Assembly (NCBI RefSeq): GCF_002205165.1
Contig: NZ_NIVS01000008.1
Span: 1 to 64,000, forward strand
DNA from: Stenotrophomonas maltophilia
Lineage (GTDB): Bacteria > Pseudomonadota > Gammaproteobacteria > Xanthomonadales > Xanthomonadaceae
Direction of reading: 5' to 3'
DNA length: 64,000 nucleotides
In this document: in pieces, positions 19,787 through 30,384 of the stretch
Layout: each line of letters begins with the position of its first letter
How positions within the stretch are numbered: position 1 is the first letter of the stretch
Program-made: the position numbers and the translations under genes
The notes under the pieces: model-generated
Told to the model about the DNA's origin: nothing
The model's database searches: none
The model's input: the letters and a program-made list of their open reading frames with translations, nothing else

Positions 19787-22429
19787 ATGTCGCAGCAAAC
19801 CACCATCCGCAAGCTTGCCGAACTGGTCAATACCCCGGTCGATAAACTGCTCGTACAACTTGCCGAAGCCGGCATGAAGTTCAGCGGTCCCGACCAGGTC
19901 GTGACCAGTACCGAGAAGGTGAAGCTCCTGGGCTTCCTTCGTCGCTCGCACGGCAAGACCGAGCAGCCCGTCGAGAGCACCGACGAAGCCGCCAAGAAGA
20001 TCACCCTGAACCGTCGCAAGTTGCAGGAAGTGACCGTCAGCGCCGGCCGCAGCAAGACCACCGTCAACGTGGAAGTGCGCCAGAAGCGTACCTACATGAA
20101 GGACGCCAGCGGCAAGCCGATGACCGCGGATGAGGAGCGCGCCGACATCCTGCGCAAGCTGGAGGAATCCCGCCAGCGCAATCTGGACGAGCAGCGCGCA
20201 CTGGCCGAGAAGGACCGTGCGCGCGATGAAGAAATCGCCCGCAAGCGTCAGGAAGAAATCGACGCCAAGGAACGTGCCGAAGCAGAGCGCAAGGCGGCCG
20301 AAGCCGCTGCTGAAGCGGCCAAGAACGCACCGCCGGCCCCGGCCCCGGTTGCTGCCAAGCCGGCTGCTGCCGACGCACCGGCGCGCAATGCGCGCCCGGC
20401 GGCGCCGTCGGCTGCCCGTCCGGCGCCGCGTTCGGACGATCGCAACTCGAACAACAACAACAACCGTCCGGGCGCCAAGCGCGACGACGATGGTGGCAAC
20501 CGCTTTGCCGGTCAGCTGCATCTGTCGGCCGCCGATCGTGCCCGTCGAGGCAACAACAGCAACTCGCGCGGTCGTCCGACCGGGCGCGTGCAGCACGGCA
20601 GCCGCCGTGACAGCAACCAGTCGCGCAGCGGCGGTGGTGCCCATGGTTTCGAACGTCCGGTCGCTCCGATCGTGCGTGACGTCACCATCGGCGACACCAT
20701 CACCGTCGCCGATCTGGCCCAGAAGCTGGCCGTCAAGGGCGGCGATGTGGTCAAGGCGCTGTTCAAGATGGGCGTCATGGCGACCATCACCCAGACCATC
20801 GACCACGACACCGCCGCGCTGGTGACCGAAGAACTCGGCCACAACGTGATCCGTGCCAACACCAACGACGCCGAAGACGCGCTGCTGGCGCTGGCCGGTG
20901 GCAACCAGGGCGAGCCGGTGGCACGTCCGCCGGTGGTCACCATCATGGGCCACGTCGATCACGGCAAGACCTCGTTGCTGGATTACATTCGCCGCACCAA
21001 GGTCGCCACGGGCGAAGCCGGTGGCATCACCCAGCACATCGGTGCGTACCACGTTGAAACGCCGAAGGGCGTGATCAGCTTCCTGGATACCCCGGGCCAC
21101 GCGGCGTTTACGTCCATGCGTGCCCGCGGTGCCAAGCTGACCGACATCGTGGTGCTGGTGGTGGCCGCCGACGACGGCGTCATGCCGCAGACCAAGGAAG
21201 CCATCCAGCACGCCCGTTCGGCAGGTGTGCCGCTGATCGTGGCGATCAACAAGATCGACAAGTCCGGCGCCGATCCGATGCGCGTCAAGAACGAGCTGCT
21301 CACCGAGCAGGTCGTGTCCGAAGACTTCGGTGGCGATACCCAGATGGTCGAGATCTCGGCCAAGGCTGGGCTGGGCATCGACGACCTGCTGGACGCGATC
21401 TCGATCCAGGCCGAACTGCTGGAGCTGAAGGCCGTGGCCGACGGCCGCGCCAGCGGCGTGGTCATCGAGTCCTCGCTGGACAAGGGCCGTGGCCCGATCG
21501 CCACCGTGCTGGTGCAGCAGGGTTCGCTGAAGAAGGGCGATTACCTGGTCTGCGGTATCCAGTACGGCCGCGTGCGCGCTCTGTTCGACGAAACCGGCGC
21601 ACAGCCCGACCAGGCTGGCCCGTCGATTCCGGTGCAGGTGCTGGGTCTGTCCGGCGTGCCGGATGCCGGCGATGACTTCGTCGTGGTTGAAGACGAGCGT
21701 CTGGCCAAGGACGTTGCGCAGCAGCGCGAAACCAAGCGCCGTGAATCGCGCCTGGTGCAGTCCGCAGGCAGCCGCATGGAAGACATCATGGCGACCCTGG
21801 GCAAGGGCGATGGCCAGCAGGTGCTGAACCTGGTGATCAAGGCCGACGTGCAGGGTTCGGTGCAGGCGCTGAGCCAGGCACTGGTCGCGCTGTCCAACGA
21901 CGACATCCGCATCAACGTGATCCACTCCGGCGTGGGCGGCATCACCGAATCGGACGCCAACTCGGCGGTTGCCTCCAAGGCCACCGTGATCGGCTTCAAC
22001 GTGCGTGCCGACGCCTCCGCGCGTCGCATCATCGAGTCCAACGGTGTGGACCTGCGTTACTTCTCGATCATCTATGACGTGATCGATCAGGTGAAGCAGG
22101 TGGCCTCCGGTCTGCTCGGCGTGGAAATCCGCGAAGAGATCATCGGTATCGCCCAGGTCCGCGATGTGTTCCGCAGCTCGAAGTTCGGTGCGGTTGCAGG
22201 CTGCATGATCATCGAAGGTACGGTGAAGCGCAGCAAGCCGATCCGCGTCCTGCGCGACAGCGTCGTGGTCTTCGAAGGCGAGCTGGAATCGCTGCGTCGC
22301 TTCAAGGAGAACGTCGAGGAAGTCCGCAACGGTACCGAATGCGGTATCGGCGTGAAGGCTTACAACGACGTCAAGCCGGGTGACCAGATCGAGTGCTTCG
22401 AGCGTATCGAAGTGCCGCGCACCCTGTAA
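19787..22429 (+). CDS. infB: Translation initiation factor IF-2
   Basis: GTPase that brings fMet-tRNA to the ribosome, 880 aa. The N-terminal 300 residues include a small IF2_N domain, a long charged helical stretch and a low-complexity Ala/Pro/Asn/Arg segment. The G domain begins near residue 380 with G1 GHVDHGKT (388-395), then [12 protein letters not shown] and [10 protein letters not shown]. Beta-barrel and IF-2-specific C-terminal domains follow. The C-terminal nucleotide hairpin at 22438 separates it from rbfA. Confidence 0.97.
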   Translation: MSQQTTIRKLAELVNTPVDKLLVQLAEAGMKFSGPDQVVTSTEKVKLLGFLRRSHGKTEQPVESTDEAAKKITLNRRKLQEVTVSAGRSKTTVNVEVRQKRTYMKDASGKPMTADEERADILRKLEESRQRNLDEQRALAEKDRARDEEIARKRQEEIDAKERAEAERKAAEAAAEAAKNAPPAPAPVAAKPAAADAPARNARPAAPSAARPAPRSDDRNSNNNNNRPGAKRDDDGGNRFAGQLHLSAADRARRGNNSNSRGRPTGRVQHGSRRDSNQSRSGGGAHGFERPVAPIVRDVTIGDTITVADLAQKLAVKGGDVVKALFKMGVMATITQTIDHDTAALVTEELGHNVIRANTNDAEDALLALAGGNQGEPVARPPVVTIMGHVDHGKTSLLDYIRRTKVATGEAGGITQHIGAYHVETPKGVISFLDTPGHAAFTSMRARGAKLTDIVVLVVAADDGVMPQTKEAIQHARSAGVPLIVAINKIDKSGADPMRVKNELLTEQVVSEDFGGDTQMVEISAKAGLGIDDLLDAISIQAELLELKAVADGRASGVVIESSLDKGRGPIATVLVQQGSLKKGDYLVCGIQYGRVRALFDETGAQPDQAGPSIPVQVLGLSGVPDAGDDFVVVEDERLAKDVAQQRETKRRESRLVQSAGSRMEDIMATLGKGDGQQVLNLVIKADVQGSVQALSQALVALSNDDIRINVIHSGVGGITESDANSAVASKATVIGFNVRADASARRIIESNGVDLRYFSIIYDVIDQVKQVASGLLGVEIREEIIGIAQVRDVFRSSKFGAVAGCMIIEGTVKRSKPIRVLRDSVVVFEGELESLRRFKENVEEVRNGTECGIGVKAYNDVKPGDQIECFERIEVPRTL

Positions 22430-22437
22430 TGTTCCAG

Positions 22438-22467
22438 GCCGGACCGCATCACGCGGTCCGGCTTTTT
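22438..22467 (+). terminator. Terminator between infB and rbfA
   Basis: GCCGGACCGC and GCGGTCCGGC form a 10-bp stem with loop ATCAC, followed by TTTTT. It lies 9 nt after the infB stop and probably attenuates transcription into rbfA. Confidence 0.85.
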
Positions 22468-22504
22468 CGCTTTCGCATCACCCTTCAAGACGAGTCCGCC
22501 TACC

Positions 22505-22927
22505 GTGCCAAAGACCTTCCATCGAACCGACCGTGTTTCCGCCCAGATCCGCCGTGAACTGGGAACACTCGTGCACAACGCAGTGCGTGAACACGGCCTG
22601 CCTTCGGTGAGCGTCTCCGACGTGGAAATCACCCGTGACATGGCGCATGCCAAGATTTTCGTCACGGCGCTGATGCCCGAGCGTTCGGTGGAAGCGATGA
22701 AGGGCCTGAAGGAACTGGCCTGGGGGCTTCGCATGGAGCTGGCGCGTGCGATGAAGCTGCGCCACGTGCCCGAGCTGCACTTCCACTACGATGATTCGGT
22801 GGATCGCGGCGAGCGCATCGACAACCTCCTGCGCGATCTGCCCGATACGCTGGCGGCAGAGAAGAGCCGGCAGGGCGATGACGACGGTGGCGACGGTGCT
22901 GCCGACGAAGGCGAAAAGAATGCGTGA
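22505..22927 (+). CDS. rbfA: Ribosome-binding factor A
   Basis: Small KH-like factor that binds the 30S subunit during maturation of 16S rRNA 5' end, 140 aa. It begins with GTG at 22505 (MPKTFHRTDRVSAQIRREL). The conserved VSVSDVEITRDMAHAKIFVT and the RHVPELHFHYDDS block near residue 88 are typical. The C-terminal 25 residues are acidic and Gly/Asp-rich. It lies between infB and truB, the standard order. Confidence 0.95.
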   Translation: MPKTFHRTDRVSAQIRRELGTLVHNAVREHGLPSVSVSDVEITRDMAHAKIFVTALMPERSVEAMKGLKELAWGLRMELARAMKLRHVPELHFHYDDSVDRGERIDNLLRDLPDTLAAEKSRQGDDDGGDGAADEGEKNA

Positions 22928-22932
22928 TGGAC

Positions 22933-22958
22933 CAACAGCCCGAAAGGGCTGTTGTCTT
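22933..22958 (+). terminator. Hairpin after rbfA
   Basis: CAACAGCCC and GGGCTGTTG form a 9-bp stem with a GAAA tetraloop just after the rbfA stop. The T-run is weak (TCTTAT), so termination may be partial. Confidence 0.6.
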
Positions 22959-23045
22959 ATGGGGCGGGGCCTGTCGCAGCGCGACCGCTCCGCCGGAGGC
23001 CGGATTGACCGGCAGCGCCACACGGCGCCGTTTTGAATTGAATGC

Positions 23046-23957
23046 ATGGCACCTCGAATTTCGTTCCGCCGCCTGGATGGCATCCTGCTGCTCGACAAGC
23101 CGACCGGCATGAGCTCCAACGCAGCCCTGCAGGTGGCACGCCGTCTGTACCGCGCCGAGAAGGGCGGCCACACCGGCAGCCTGGATCCGCTGGCCACCGG
23201 CCTGCTGCCGCTGTGCTTTGGTGAGGCCACCAAGATCGCCGGCCTGCTGCTGGGCTCGGCCAAGGCCTATGACGCCGAGGTCGTGCTGGGCCAGACCACC
23301 GATACCGATGATTCCGATGGCACCGTGCTGCGCGAGCGGCCGGTAACGGCCATCAGCGCGGCCGAGCTGGAGGCGGCGCTGGCACCGCTGCGCGGCCGCA
23401 TCCGTCAGCGCGCCCCGATCTACTCCGCGCTCAAGCAGGGCGGCGAGCCGCTGTACCTGAAGGCGCGCCGCGGCGAGGCGATCGAAGCCCCGGAGCGCGA
23501 TGTGGAGGTGCACGCGCTGGAAGTGCTCGAGCAGCAACCGACCCGGCTGTCGCTCCGGGTGACCTGCGGTTCAGGCACCTACATCCGCAGCCTGGCCCGC
23601 GATCTGGGCGAAACGCTGGGCTGCGGCGCCCATATCGCCGGCCTGCGCCGGCTGTGGGTGGATCCCTTCCGCGAGGCGCCGATGGTCACCGTGGAGACCC
23701 TGCGCGCCCTGGCCGAGCAGGGTGACGAGGCGGGCATGGAGGCCCTGCTGCTGCCGCTGGACGCGGGTCTGGCCCATTACCCCCGGGTCAGCCTGGACGA
23801 CGAGCAGACCCGGCGCTTCCGCGTGGGCCAGCGCATCCGCGACGCCAACTGGCCGCAGGGTGGGGTGGTCGTGTTCGGCCCGGACGAGGCGATCCAGGGC
23901 CTGGGCCAGGTCGACGAGACCGGTCTGCTGGCCCCGCAGCGCCTGTTCAACCTCTGA
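23046..23957 (+). CDS. truB: tRNA pseudouridine(55) synthase
   Basis: Makes pseudouridine 55 in the T-loop of tRNAs, 303 aa. The catalytic aspartate is in the [20 protein letters not shown] block (about residues 42-62), and [10 protein letters not shown] is near the start. The C-terminal PUA-like segment ([15 protein letters not shown]) is present. No clear Shine-Dalgarno precedes the ATG at 23046, so the start is less certain than the rest. Confidence 0.93.
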   Translation: MAPRISFRRLDGILLLDKPTGMSSNAALQVARRLYRAEKGGHTGSLDPLATGLLPLCFGEATKIAGLLLGSAKAYDAEVVLGQTTDTDDSDGTVLRERPVTAISAAELEAALAPLRGRIRQRAPIYSALKQGGEPLYLKARRGEAIEAPERDVEVHALEVLEQQPTRLSLRVTCGSGTYIRSLARDLGETLGCGAHIAGLRRLWVDPFREAPMVTVETLRALAEQGDEAGMEALLLPLDAGLAHYPRVSLDDEQTRRFRVGQRIRDANWPQGGVVVFGPDEAIQGLGQVDETGLLAPQRLFNL

Positions 23958-23986
23958 CCGCCCCAGCCCGGAGCCCACCCCGGTCC

Positions 23987-24015
23987 TTGTTCCGCAGGGC
24001 CGCTGACGTTACAAT
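23987..24015 (+). promoter_or_regulatory. Sigma-70-type promoter for rpsO
   Basis: TTGTTC and TACAAT are separated by 17 nt. Transcription would begin near 24022 and give a leader of about 110 nt before rpsO. The leader holds a CCCGC/GCGGG hairpin (about 24035-24049), in a position where S15 autoregulatory structures occur in other bacteria (inference). Confidence 0.6.
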
Positions 24016-24130
24016 TCCGCGGCCTTTTCAGGCTTCCCGCGTTCTGCGGGTTCATCCTTTCGTTCACGGCGAGTCGCGCGGTACGTCAATGGGACGTTTC
24101 TGCGGGCCACGCATCCAAGAGAAAACCGAT

Positions 24131-24391
24131 ATGTCGATCGACACCCAGAAGGTCATTGAAGAAAACAAGCGCAGCGCGGCTGACACCGGCTCCCCGGAAG
24201 TCCAGGTCGCTCTGCTGACCGCCCGCATCGAACTGCTGACCGGCCACTTCAAGACCCACAAGAAGGATCACCACAGCCGTCGTGGCCTGCTGCAGATGGT
24301 CAACCGTCGCCGCAGCCTCCTCGACTACCTGAAGAAGAAAGACGCTCCGCGTTACAAGGCCCTGATCGAAAAGCTCGGCCTGCGTCGCTAA
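24131..24391 (+). CDS. rpsO: 30S ribosomal protein S15
   Basis: Primary 16S rRNA-binding protein, 86 aa, normal length. The family blocks [16 protein letters not shown] and [16 protein letters not shown] are clear. The ATG at 24131 is chosen because an open extension back to 23987 has no family similarity and crosses the promoter. It is followed by a strong terminator and pnp, as in E. coli. Confidence 0.97.
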   Translation: MSIDTQKVIEENKRSAADTGSPEVQVALLTARIELLTGHFKTHKKDHHSRRGLLQMVNRRRSLLDYLKKKDAPRYKALIEKLGLRR

Positions 24392-24403
24392 GCACGAACC
24401 CCC

Positions 24404-24437
24404 ACCGCGGCGCAGGAATGCGCCGCGGTTTTGTTTT
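24404..24437 (+). terminator. Rho-independent terminator after rpsO
   Basis: CCGCGGCGCA and TGCGCCGCGG form a perfect 10-bp stem with loop GGAA, extended by an A-T pair and followed by TTTTGTTTT. It separates rpsO from pnp. Confidence 0.88.
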
Positions 24438-24538
24438 GGTAGTACCGCAATAAACGCCTGGGCCGGACAACCGGTCACCCGTCGGCGGCAAGGGTCGCCT
24501 GCGGTCCATTGAAGAAAGCATCATCCAAGGAAACCCCC

Positions 24539-26650
24539 GTGGCAAAAATCACCAAAACCTTCCAGTACGGCAAGCACACCGTCACGCTTGAAACCGGCGA
24601 AATCGCCCGTCAGGCCGGCGGTGCCGTCATCGTCAAGTTCGACGACACCGTGCTGCTGGTCTCCGCCGTTGCCGCCAAGAGCGCGCGTGAGGGCCAGGAC
24701 TTCTTCCCCCTGACCTGCGACTATCAGGAGAAGTTCTACGCAGGTGGCCGTATCCCGGGCGGTTTCTTCAAGCGCGAAGGCCGCGCGACCGAAAAAGAGA
24801 CGCTGATTTCGCGCCTGATCGATCGCCCGATCCGTCCGCTGTTCCCGGAAGACTACAAGAACGAAGTTCAGATCATCGCCACGGTGATGTCGCTGAACCC
24901 GGACATCGATGGCGACATCGCTGCCCTGATCGGCGCCTCGGCTGCGCTGTCGCTGGCCGGCACCCCGTTCAAGGGTCCGATCGCCGCCGCCAAGGTGGGT
25001 TACAAGAACGGTGAGTACATCCTCAACCCGACCGTGACCGAACTGAAGGATTCGGAGCTGGAACTGGTGGTTGCCGGTACCGCCAACGCCGTGCTGATGG
25101 TGGAATCCGAAGCCGCGCTGCTGTCCGAAGACGTGATGCTGGGCGCTGTGACCTTCGGTCACCGCGAAATGCAGAAGGTCATCAACGCGATCAACGAGCT
25201 GACCGTGGAAGCCGGCACCAAGCCGTCGACCTGGGAAGCCCCGGCCAAGAACACCGCCCTGATCAGCGCCCTGCAGGAAGCCATCGGCCCGCGCCTGGGC
25301 GAAGCCTTCCAGGTGCGCGACAAGCTGCAGCGCCGTGACGCCATCTCGGCGATCAAGAAGGACGTGACCGAGGCGCTGGCTGGCCGTGTGGCCGCTGACG
25401 GCTGGAACCCGGCCGAGCTGTCGAAGGAATTCGGCGAGCTGGAATACAGCACCATGCGCAACTCGGTGCTGGACACCAAGGTCCGCATCGACGGCCGTGC
25501 GCTGGACACCGTCCGCCCGATCGCCGTGAAGACTGGCATCCTGCCGCGTACCCACGGCTCCTCGCTGTTCACCCGCGGTGAAACGCAGGCCATCGTGACC
25601 ATCACCCTGGGCACCGCCCGTGATGGCCAGGTCATCGATGCCGTCGCTGGTGAGTACAAGGAAAACTTCCTGTTCCATTACAACTTCCCCCCCTACTCGG
25701 TGGGTGAGACCGGCCGCATGATGGGCCCGAAGCGTCGCGAAATCGGCCACGGCCGCCTCGCCAAGCGCGGCGTGCTGGCAGTGATGCCGTCGCTGGAAGC
25801 CTTCCCGTACACCATCCGCGTGGTGTCGGAAATCACCGAATCGAACGGCTCCTCCTCGATGGCCTCGGTCTGCGGTTCCTCGCTGGCCCTGATGGACGCC
25901 GGCGTGCCGGTGAAGTCGCCGGTCGCCGGTATCGCCATGGGTCTGGTCAAGGAAGGCGATCGCTTCGTCGTCCTGTCCGACATCCTGGGTGACGAAGATC
26001 ACCTGGGCGACATGGACTTCAAGGTGGCCGGTACCGCTGAGGGCATTTCCGCCCTGCAGATGGACATCAAGATCGAAGGCATCACCGAAGAAATCATGAA
26101 GCAGGCACTGCAGCAGGCCAAGGCTGGCCGTCTGCACATCTTGGGTGAAATGGCCCACGGCCTGACCGCCCCGCGTGAAGAGCTGTCGGACTACGCGCCG
26201 CGCCTGCTGACCATCAAGATCCACCCGGACAAGATCCGCGAAGTGATCGGCAAGGGTGGTTCCACCATCCAGGCCATCACCAAGGAAACCGGCACCCAGA
26301 TCGACATCCAGGATGACGGCACCATCGTCATCGCGTCGGTCAACGCCATCGCTGCGCAGGCGGCCAAGGCCCGCATTGAGCAGATCACCTCGGACGTCGA
26401 GCCGGGCCGCATCTACGAAGGCAAGGTCGCCAAGATCATGGACTTCGGTGCGTTCGTCACGATCCTGCCGGGCAAGGACGGTCTGGTCCACGTGTCGCAG
26501 ATCTCCAGCGACCGCGTCGAGAAGGTCGGCGATGTGCTGAAGGAAGGCGATGTGGTCAAGGTCAAGGTCCTGGAAGTCGACAAGCAGGGCCGTATCCGCC
26601 TGTCGATGAAGGCCGTCGAAGAAGGCGAGGGCGCCCCCGCCGCCGAGTAA
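24539..26650 (+). CDS. pnp: Polyribonucleotide nucleotidyltransferase
   Basis: Phosphorolytic 3'-5' exoribonuclease and degradosome component, 703 aa. Two RNase PH domains surround a helical domain, then KH ([17 protein letters not shown] near residue 567) and S1 ([31 protein letters not shown] near 630). The catalytic-region block [16 protein letters not shown] lies near 485. The start is the GTG at 24539 with AAGGAAA just upstream. An in-frame TTG at 24509 would add ten unlikely residues. Confidence 0.95.
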   Translation: MAKITKTFQYGKHTVTLETGEIARQAGGAVIVKFDDTVLLVSAVAAKSAREGQDFFPLTCDYQEKFYAGGRIPGGFFKREGRATEKETLISRLIDRPIRPLFPEDYKNEVQIIATVMSLNPDIDGDIAALIGASAALSLAGTPFKGPIAAAKVGYKNGEYILNPTVTELKDSELELVVAGTANAVLMVESEAALLSEDVMLGAVTFGHREMQKVINAINELTVEAGTKPSTWEAPAKNTALISALQEAIGPRLGEAFQVRDKLQRRDAISAIKKDVTEALAGRVAADGWNPAELSKEFGELEYSTMRNSVLDTKVRIDGRALDTVRPIAVKTGILPRTHGSSLFTRGETQAIVTITLGTARDGQVIDAVAGEYKENFLFHYNFPPYSVGETGRMMGPKRREIGHGRLAKRGVLAVMPSLEAFPYTIRVVSEITESNGSSSMASVCGSSLALMDAGVPVKSPVAGIAMGLVKEGDRFVVLSDILGDEDHLGDMDFKVAGTAEGISALQMDIKIEGITEEIMKQALQQAKAGRLHILGEMAHGLTAPREELSDYAPRLLTIKIHPDKIREVIGKGGSTIQAITKETGTQIDIQDDGTIVIASVNAIAAQAAKARIEQITSDVEPGRIYEGKVAKIMDFGAFVTILPGKDGLVHVSQISSDRVEKVGDVLKEGDVVKVKVLEVDKQGRIRLSMKAVEEGEGAPAAE

Positions 26651-26674
26651 TCGGCCCACGCCGATCTCGCGGTG

Positions 26675-26695
26675 GTGAGGACCGTTGGTCCTCAC
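26675..26695 (+). other. Hairpin after pnp without T-run
   Basis: GTGAGGACC and GGTCCTCAC form a perfect 9-bp stem with loop GTT, 25 nt after the pnp stop. It may block 3' exonucleases; the true terminator follows at 26710. Confidence 0.5.
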
Positions 26696-26709
26696 GCGTT
26701 CGCAGACAG

Positions 26710-26738
26710 AAAAAAGCGGGCTTCGGCCCGCTTTTTTT
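26710..26738 (+). terminator. Rho-independent terminator after pnp
   Basis: GCGGGC and GCCCGC around a TTCG loop, flanked by A6 and T7, are a strong terminator. The A/T symmetry also allows it to stop the facing VOC gene. Confidence 0.9.
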
Positions 26739-26766
26739 GTGCCCGCGTTTCGAGCCGGTCCGCCGT

Positions 26767-27527
<761 letters not shown>

Positions 27528-28712
27528 ATGTTGCGTTCTACCGTCGCTGTTCTTGCCGTCCTGATCGCCAGCGTCATGCCGCAGGCCGCTTCCGCCGCCG
27601 AGCCGTTGCCCAAGGTGATCGGCGCGTACTATCCGGGGGGCTCCGCGGACCGCTATCCGGTGCAGAACATTCCGGCCGGCACGCTGACCCATCTGTTCTA
27701 CGCGTTCGCCACCATCGACCAGGGGCAGTGCGTGGTCGCGCCGGACGCGGATGCGCACTTCAAGGCGCTGGCCACGCTCAAGCGCGCGCATCCCACGCTG
27801 CACACGCTGATCTCGATCGGCGGCTGGAACGCCGGGGGATTTTCCGATGCGGCGCTGACCGCCGAAAGCCGCCAGCGCTTCGTGTCGTCCTGTGTGGCGA
27901 TGTTCTTCGAACGTCATCGCGGCAGTTTCGATGGGGTTGATATTGATTGGGAATTCCCCGTGTATGGCGGCCCGACCGAGATCACCGACCGCCCGGAAGA
28001 CCGTCGCAACATGACCTTGCTGGTGCGCGAGTTCCGCCGCCAGCTGGATGCGCTGGACAACGCCGACGGCCAGCATCGGCTGGTCACCGCCGCGCTGCCG
28101 GCCGGCCGCGTGCAGACCGATGGCCCGTATGATCCGGCACGGAGCTATGAGCTCAAGGAGCTGGCCCGCACGCTCGATTTCATCAACCTGATGAGCTACG
28201 ACATGGGCACCGGTTTCTCGGCGGTGTCCACCTTCAACGCGCCGCTGCACGCGGTGCCTGAAGATCCGCTGGCGCCCGAGCTGAAGCGCTGGAACAGCGT
28301 GGCCGGTGCGGTGGCCTACTACGAGCAGCACGGCGTGCCCAAAGACAAACTGGTGCTGGGTGTTCCGTTCTACGGCCGCGGCTTCAAGCTGGAAAGTGAT
28401 GCCAACCAGGGTCTATATCAGCGCTACAGCGCGCCGCATCCGGCCGGCGACTGGCGCCAGATCCAGGCCAGCATGCTCGGCCAGCCCGGCTGGGAGCGGC
28501 AGTGGCACCCGGTCGCGCAGACTCCGTGGCTGTACAACGCCACCGAGAAGGTCTTCGTCAGCTACGAGGATCCCACCTCGATCGGCCTGCGCGCCAACTT
28601 CGCCAAGGACAGCGGTCTGCGCGGCGTTTTCATGTGGGAGCTGACCGGTGACGATGCGCAGGGCAGCCTGCTCAAGGCAATGGTGGCGCCGTTCCAGGCC
28701 CCTGCGAAGTAG
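27528..28712 (+). CDS. Secreted glycoside hydrolase family 18 chitinase
   Basis: Probable extracellular or periplasmic chitinase, 394 aa. Residues 1-24 form a signal peptide ending ASA-A. The GH18 barrel shows the SIGGW motif (96-100) and the catalytic DxxDxDxE in FDGVDIDWE, with Glu142 as proton donor. MSYDMGTGF near 223 and VFMWELTGD near the C-terminus are also GH18 hallmarks. There is no separate chitin-binding domain. GGGGAGATCCC precedes the ATG. The next gene is a signalling regulator on the same strand, 40 nt downstream. Confidence 0.9.
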   Translation: MLRSTVAVLAVLIASVMPQAASAAEPLPKVIGAYYPGGSADRYPVQNIPAGTLTHLFYAFATIDQGQCVVAPDADAHFKALATLKRAHPTLHTLISIGGWNAGGFSDAALTAESRQRFVSSCVAMFFERHRGSFDGVDIDWEFPVYGGPTEITDRPEDRRNMTLLVREFRRQLDALDNADGQHRLVTAALPAGRVQTDGPYDPARSYELKELARTLDFINLMSYDMGTGFSAVSTFNAPLHAVPEDPLAPELKRWNSVAGAVAYYEQHGVPKDKLVLGVPFYGRGFKLESDANQGLYQRYSAPHPAGDWRQIQASMLGQPGWERQWHPVAQTPWLYNATEKVFVSYEDPTSIGLRANFAKDSGLRGVFMWELTGDDAQGSLLKAMVAPFQAPAK

Positions 28713-28752
28713 GCCCGCCGGGAAGTGGCACCGCGACGCAGGCACGTGCCCT

Positions 28753-30384
28753 ATGCTTGTCCGCATGGAGACCGTCCGCCTGCTGGATCTGCACATCGAC
28801 CGCACCGCCCAGCAGGTGCGGCGAGGGCATGAGATCTTGCCGGTTGGCGGGCTGAGTTGGCGGCTGCTGGATTGCCTGCTGGCCCACGGCAACGCTGTCG
28901 TCGAATTCGACACGCTCGCCGATCAGGTATGGGCACCAGCGGTGGTCGGCGAGGATGCGATCAGCCAGCGGGTGAAGCTGCTCCGGCAGGCGCTGGGCGA
29001 TGACGGCCGGCGGCCGCGCTACATCCGCTCGGTCCGGAGCCGCGGCTACCAGTTGTGCACCTCGCCACAGGTGGTGATGTGCGACAACGCCGCCAACGCC
29101 AACGCCAACGCCAACGCCAGTGCTGATGGCGCCCTGGTCGCACCACGCCGACACGGGCGCGCACGCTGGATCTGGCTGATCTCGGGCGTGGCGATCGCCG
29201 CTGCGGCGGTCGTCTTTGCCCTGGTCCGTCCCGCTGCCGCACCCGCATCGCCCGCCGATCCGGTGCTGCAGCGCGCCGCGTATTACGCAGGCATCGGCCA
29301 GGCCAGCAACAACGAACGGGCGATGGCCTTGTACCGCCAGGCGCTGCAGATCGACCCCGAGTCGTTGATCGCGCAACGTGGACTCGCCCGTGCGCTGGCG
29401 GCGGATGCCTGCCTGTTCAACGGCGGCCGCGAACGCGCGCAGGAAGCGCTGGCGCTGGCCAGCCAGGTGGTACGCGCGGCACCGGAGGATGCCGCCGGCT
29501 GGGCGGCGCGCGGCTACGCCCACGATTGCCTCGGTGCGATGCCGCAGGCCATGGCCGACTACCAGCAGGCCCTGCAGCGCGACCCGACTGACGAGCGCAC
29601 CCGCGCTTCGCTGGCGTATCTGCATCAGGAGCGCGGGCATCTTGCGCAGGCGCTGCAGGACAACCTGTCGCTGCGGGCGCCCGAGCGTGTCCGCTTCCGC
29701 GACGTGCAGGTCGCACGCGAACTGGAGCTGCTCGGTTTCAGCGATGCCGCCGTTCGCCTGCACGCGCACAACTTCCAGCTCTATCCGGACAATGTGTTCG
29801 CCAACATTGCCTGGCCGCACAGCTTGCTGGCGATGGGGGAGTCCGGCAAGGCACGGCAGGCGCTTGATCAGGCGCTCGCGCGCGGAACGCCACACCCGCA
29901 GTTGCTGCGCCTGCAGGGCGAGTTGCTGCTGTTGAGCGGGAATCGGACGGGCGCTGCTGAAGCCTTCGAGCAGAGCCGGGCATTGCGCCCGCAGCAGTCG
30001 ATGGGACAGACCCTGGCCGGCCTGTATGGCGATCCAGCGCCTACGCCCGCATGGATTGCCAAGCGCCTGCAGATGCTGACAGGGCAGGGCGACGATGGCT
30101 GGTCCGACACCTCACTGGAGCGTGCGATGCTGTTGCAGGCGCGGGGCGATGAGGCAGCTGCGCTGACCGCGCTGCATCAGGCGGTCAGCGCCGGCTTCCG
30201 CGATGCAGCTTGGTTGCGCGCCACCCCCTTGTTTGCCCCGCTGCATGATGCGGCAGGCTGGCAGGGCCTGCTCGACACGATCGAGGCGGACGTATCTGCG
30301 CAGCGTGCCCAGGTGTTGGCCGCCCCGTGGCGGCCAACAGACCTCGCTGGCCTCAGCGCAGCGCCGGGAGCAGGAATTCGGTGA
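28753..30384 (+). CDS. Membrane-anchored winged-helix regulator with TPR domain
   Basis: CadC/ToxR-type one-component regulator, 543 aa. Residues 1-105 are an OmpR-like winged helix (GEDAISQRVKLLRQALGDDGRRPRYIRSVRSRGYQL). A linker with an Asn-Ala repeat follows, then a single transmembrane segment (about 142-162). The remaining ~370 residues are helical tetratricopeptide-like repeats, expected in the periplasm. There is no receiver domain. An ATG at 28765 is an alternative start. Position directly after the chitinase suggests, without proof, that it controls that gene. Its 3' end overlaps the convergent hydrolase by 32 nt. Confidence 0.82.
   Translation: MLVRMETVRLLDLHIDRTAQQVRRGHEILPVGGLSWRLLDCLLAHGNAVVEFDTLADQVWAPAVVGEDAISQRVKLLRQALGDDGRRPRYIRSVRSRGYQLCTSPQVVMCDNAANANANANASADGALVAPRRHGRARWIWLISGVAIAAAAVVFALVRPAAAPASPADPVLQRAAYYAGIGQASNNERAMALYRQALQIDPESLIAQRGLARALAADACLFNGGRERAQEALALASQVVRAAPEDAAGWAARGYAHDCLGAMPQAMADYQQALQRDPTDERTRASLAYLHQERGHLAQALQDNLSLRAPERVRFRDVQVARELELLGFSDAAVRLHAHNFQLYPDNVFANIAWPHSLLAMGESGKARQALDQALARGTPHPQLLRLQGELLLLSGNRTGAAEAFEQSRALRPQQSMGQTLAGLYGDPAPTPAWIAKRLQMLTGQGDDGWSDTSLERAMLLQARGDEAAALTALHQAVSAGFRDAAWLRATPLFAPLHDAAGWQGLLDTIEADVSAQRAQVLAAPWRPTDLAGLSAAPGAGIR
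29092..29115 (+). repeat. In-frame (GCCAAC)4 hexanucleotide repeat
   Basis: Four perfect tandem GCCAAC units encode alternating Asn and Ala in the linker between the winged helix and the membrane segment. Gain or loss of a unit would keep the frame and change linker length by two residues. Confidence 0.75.
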
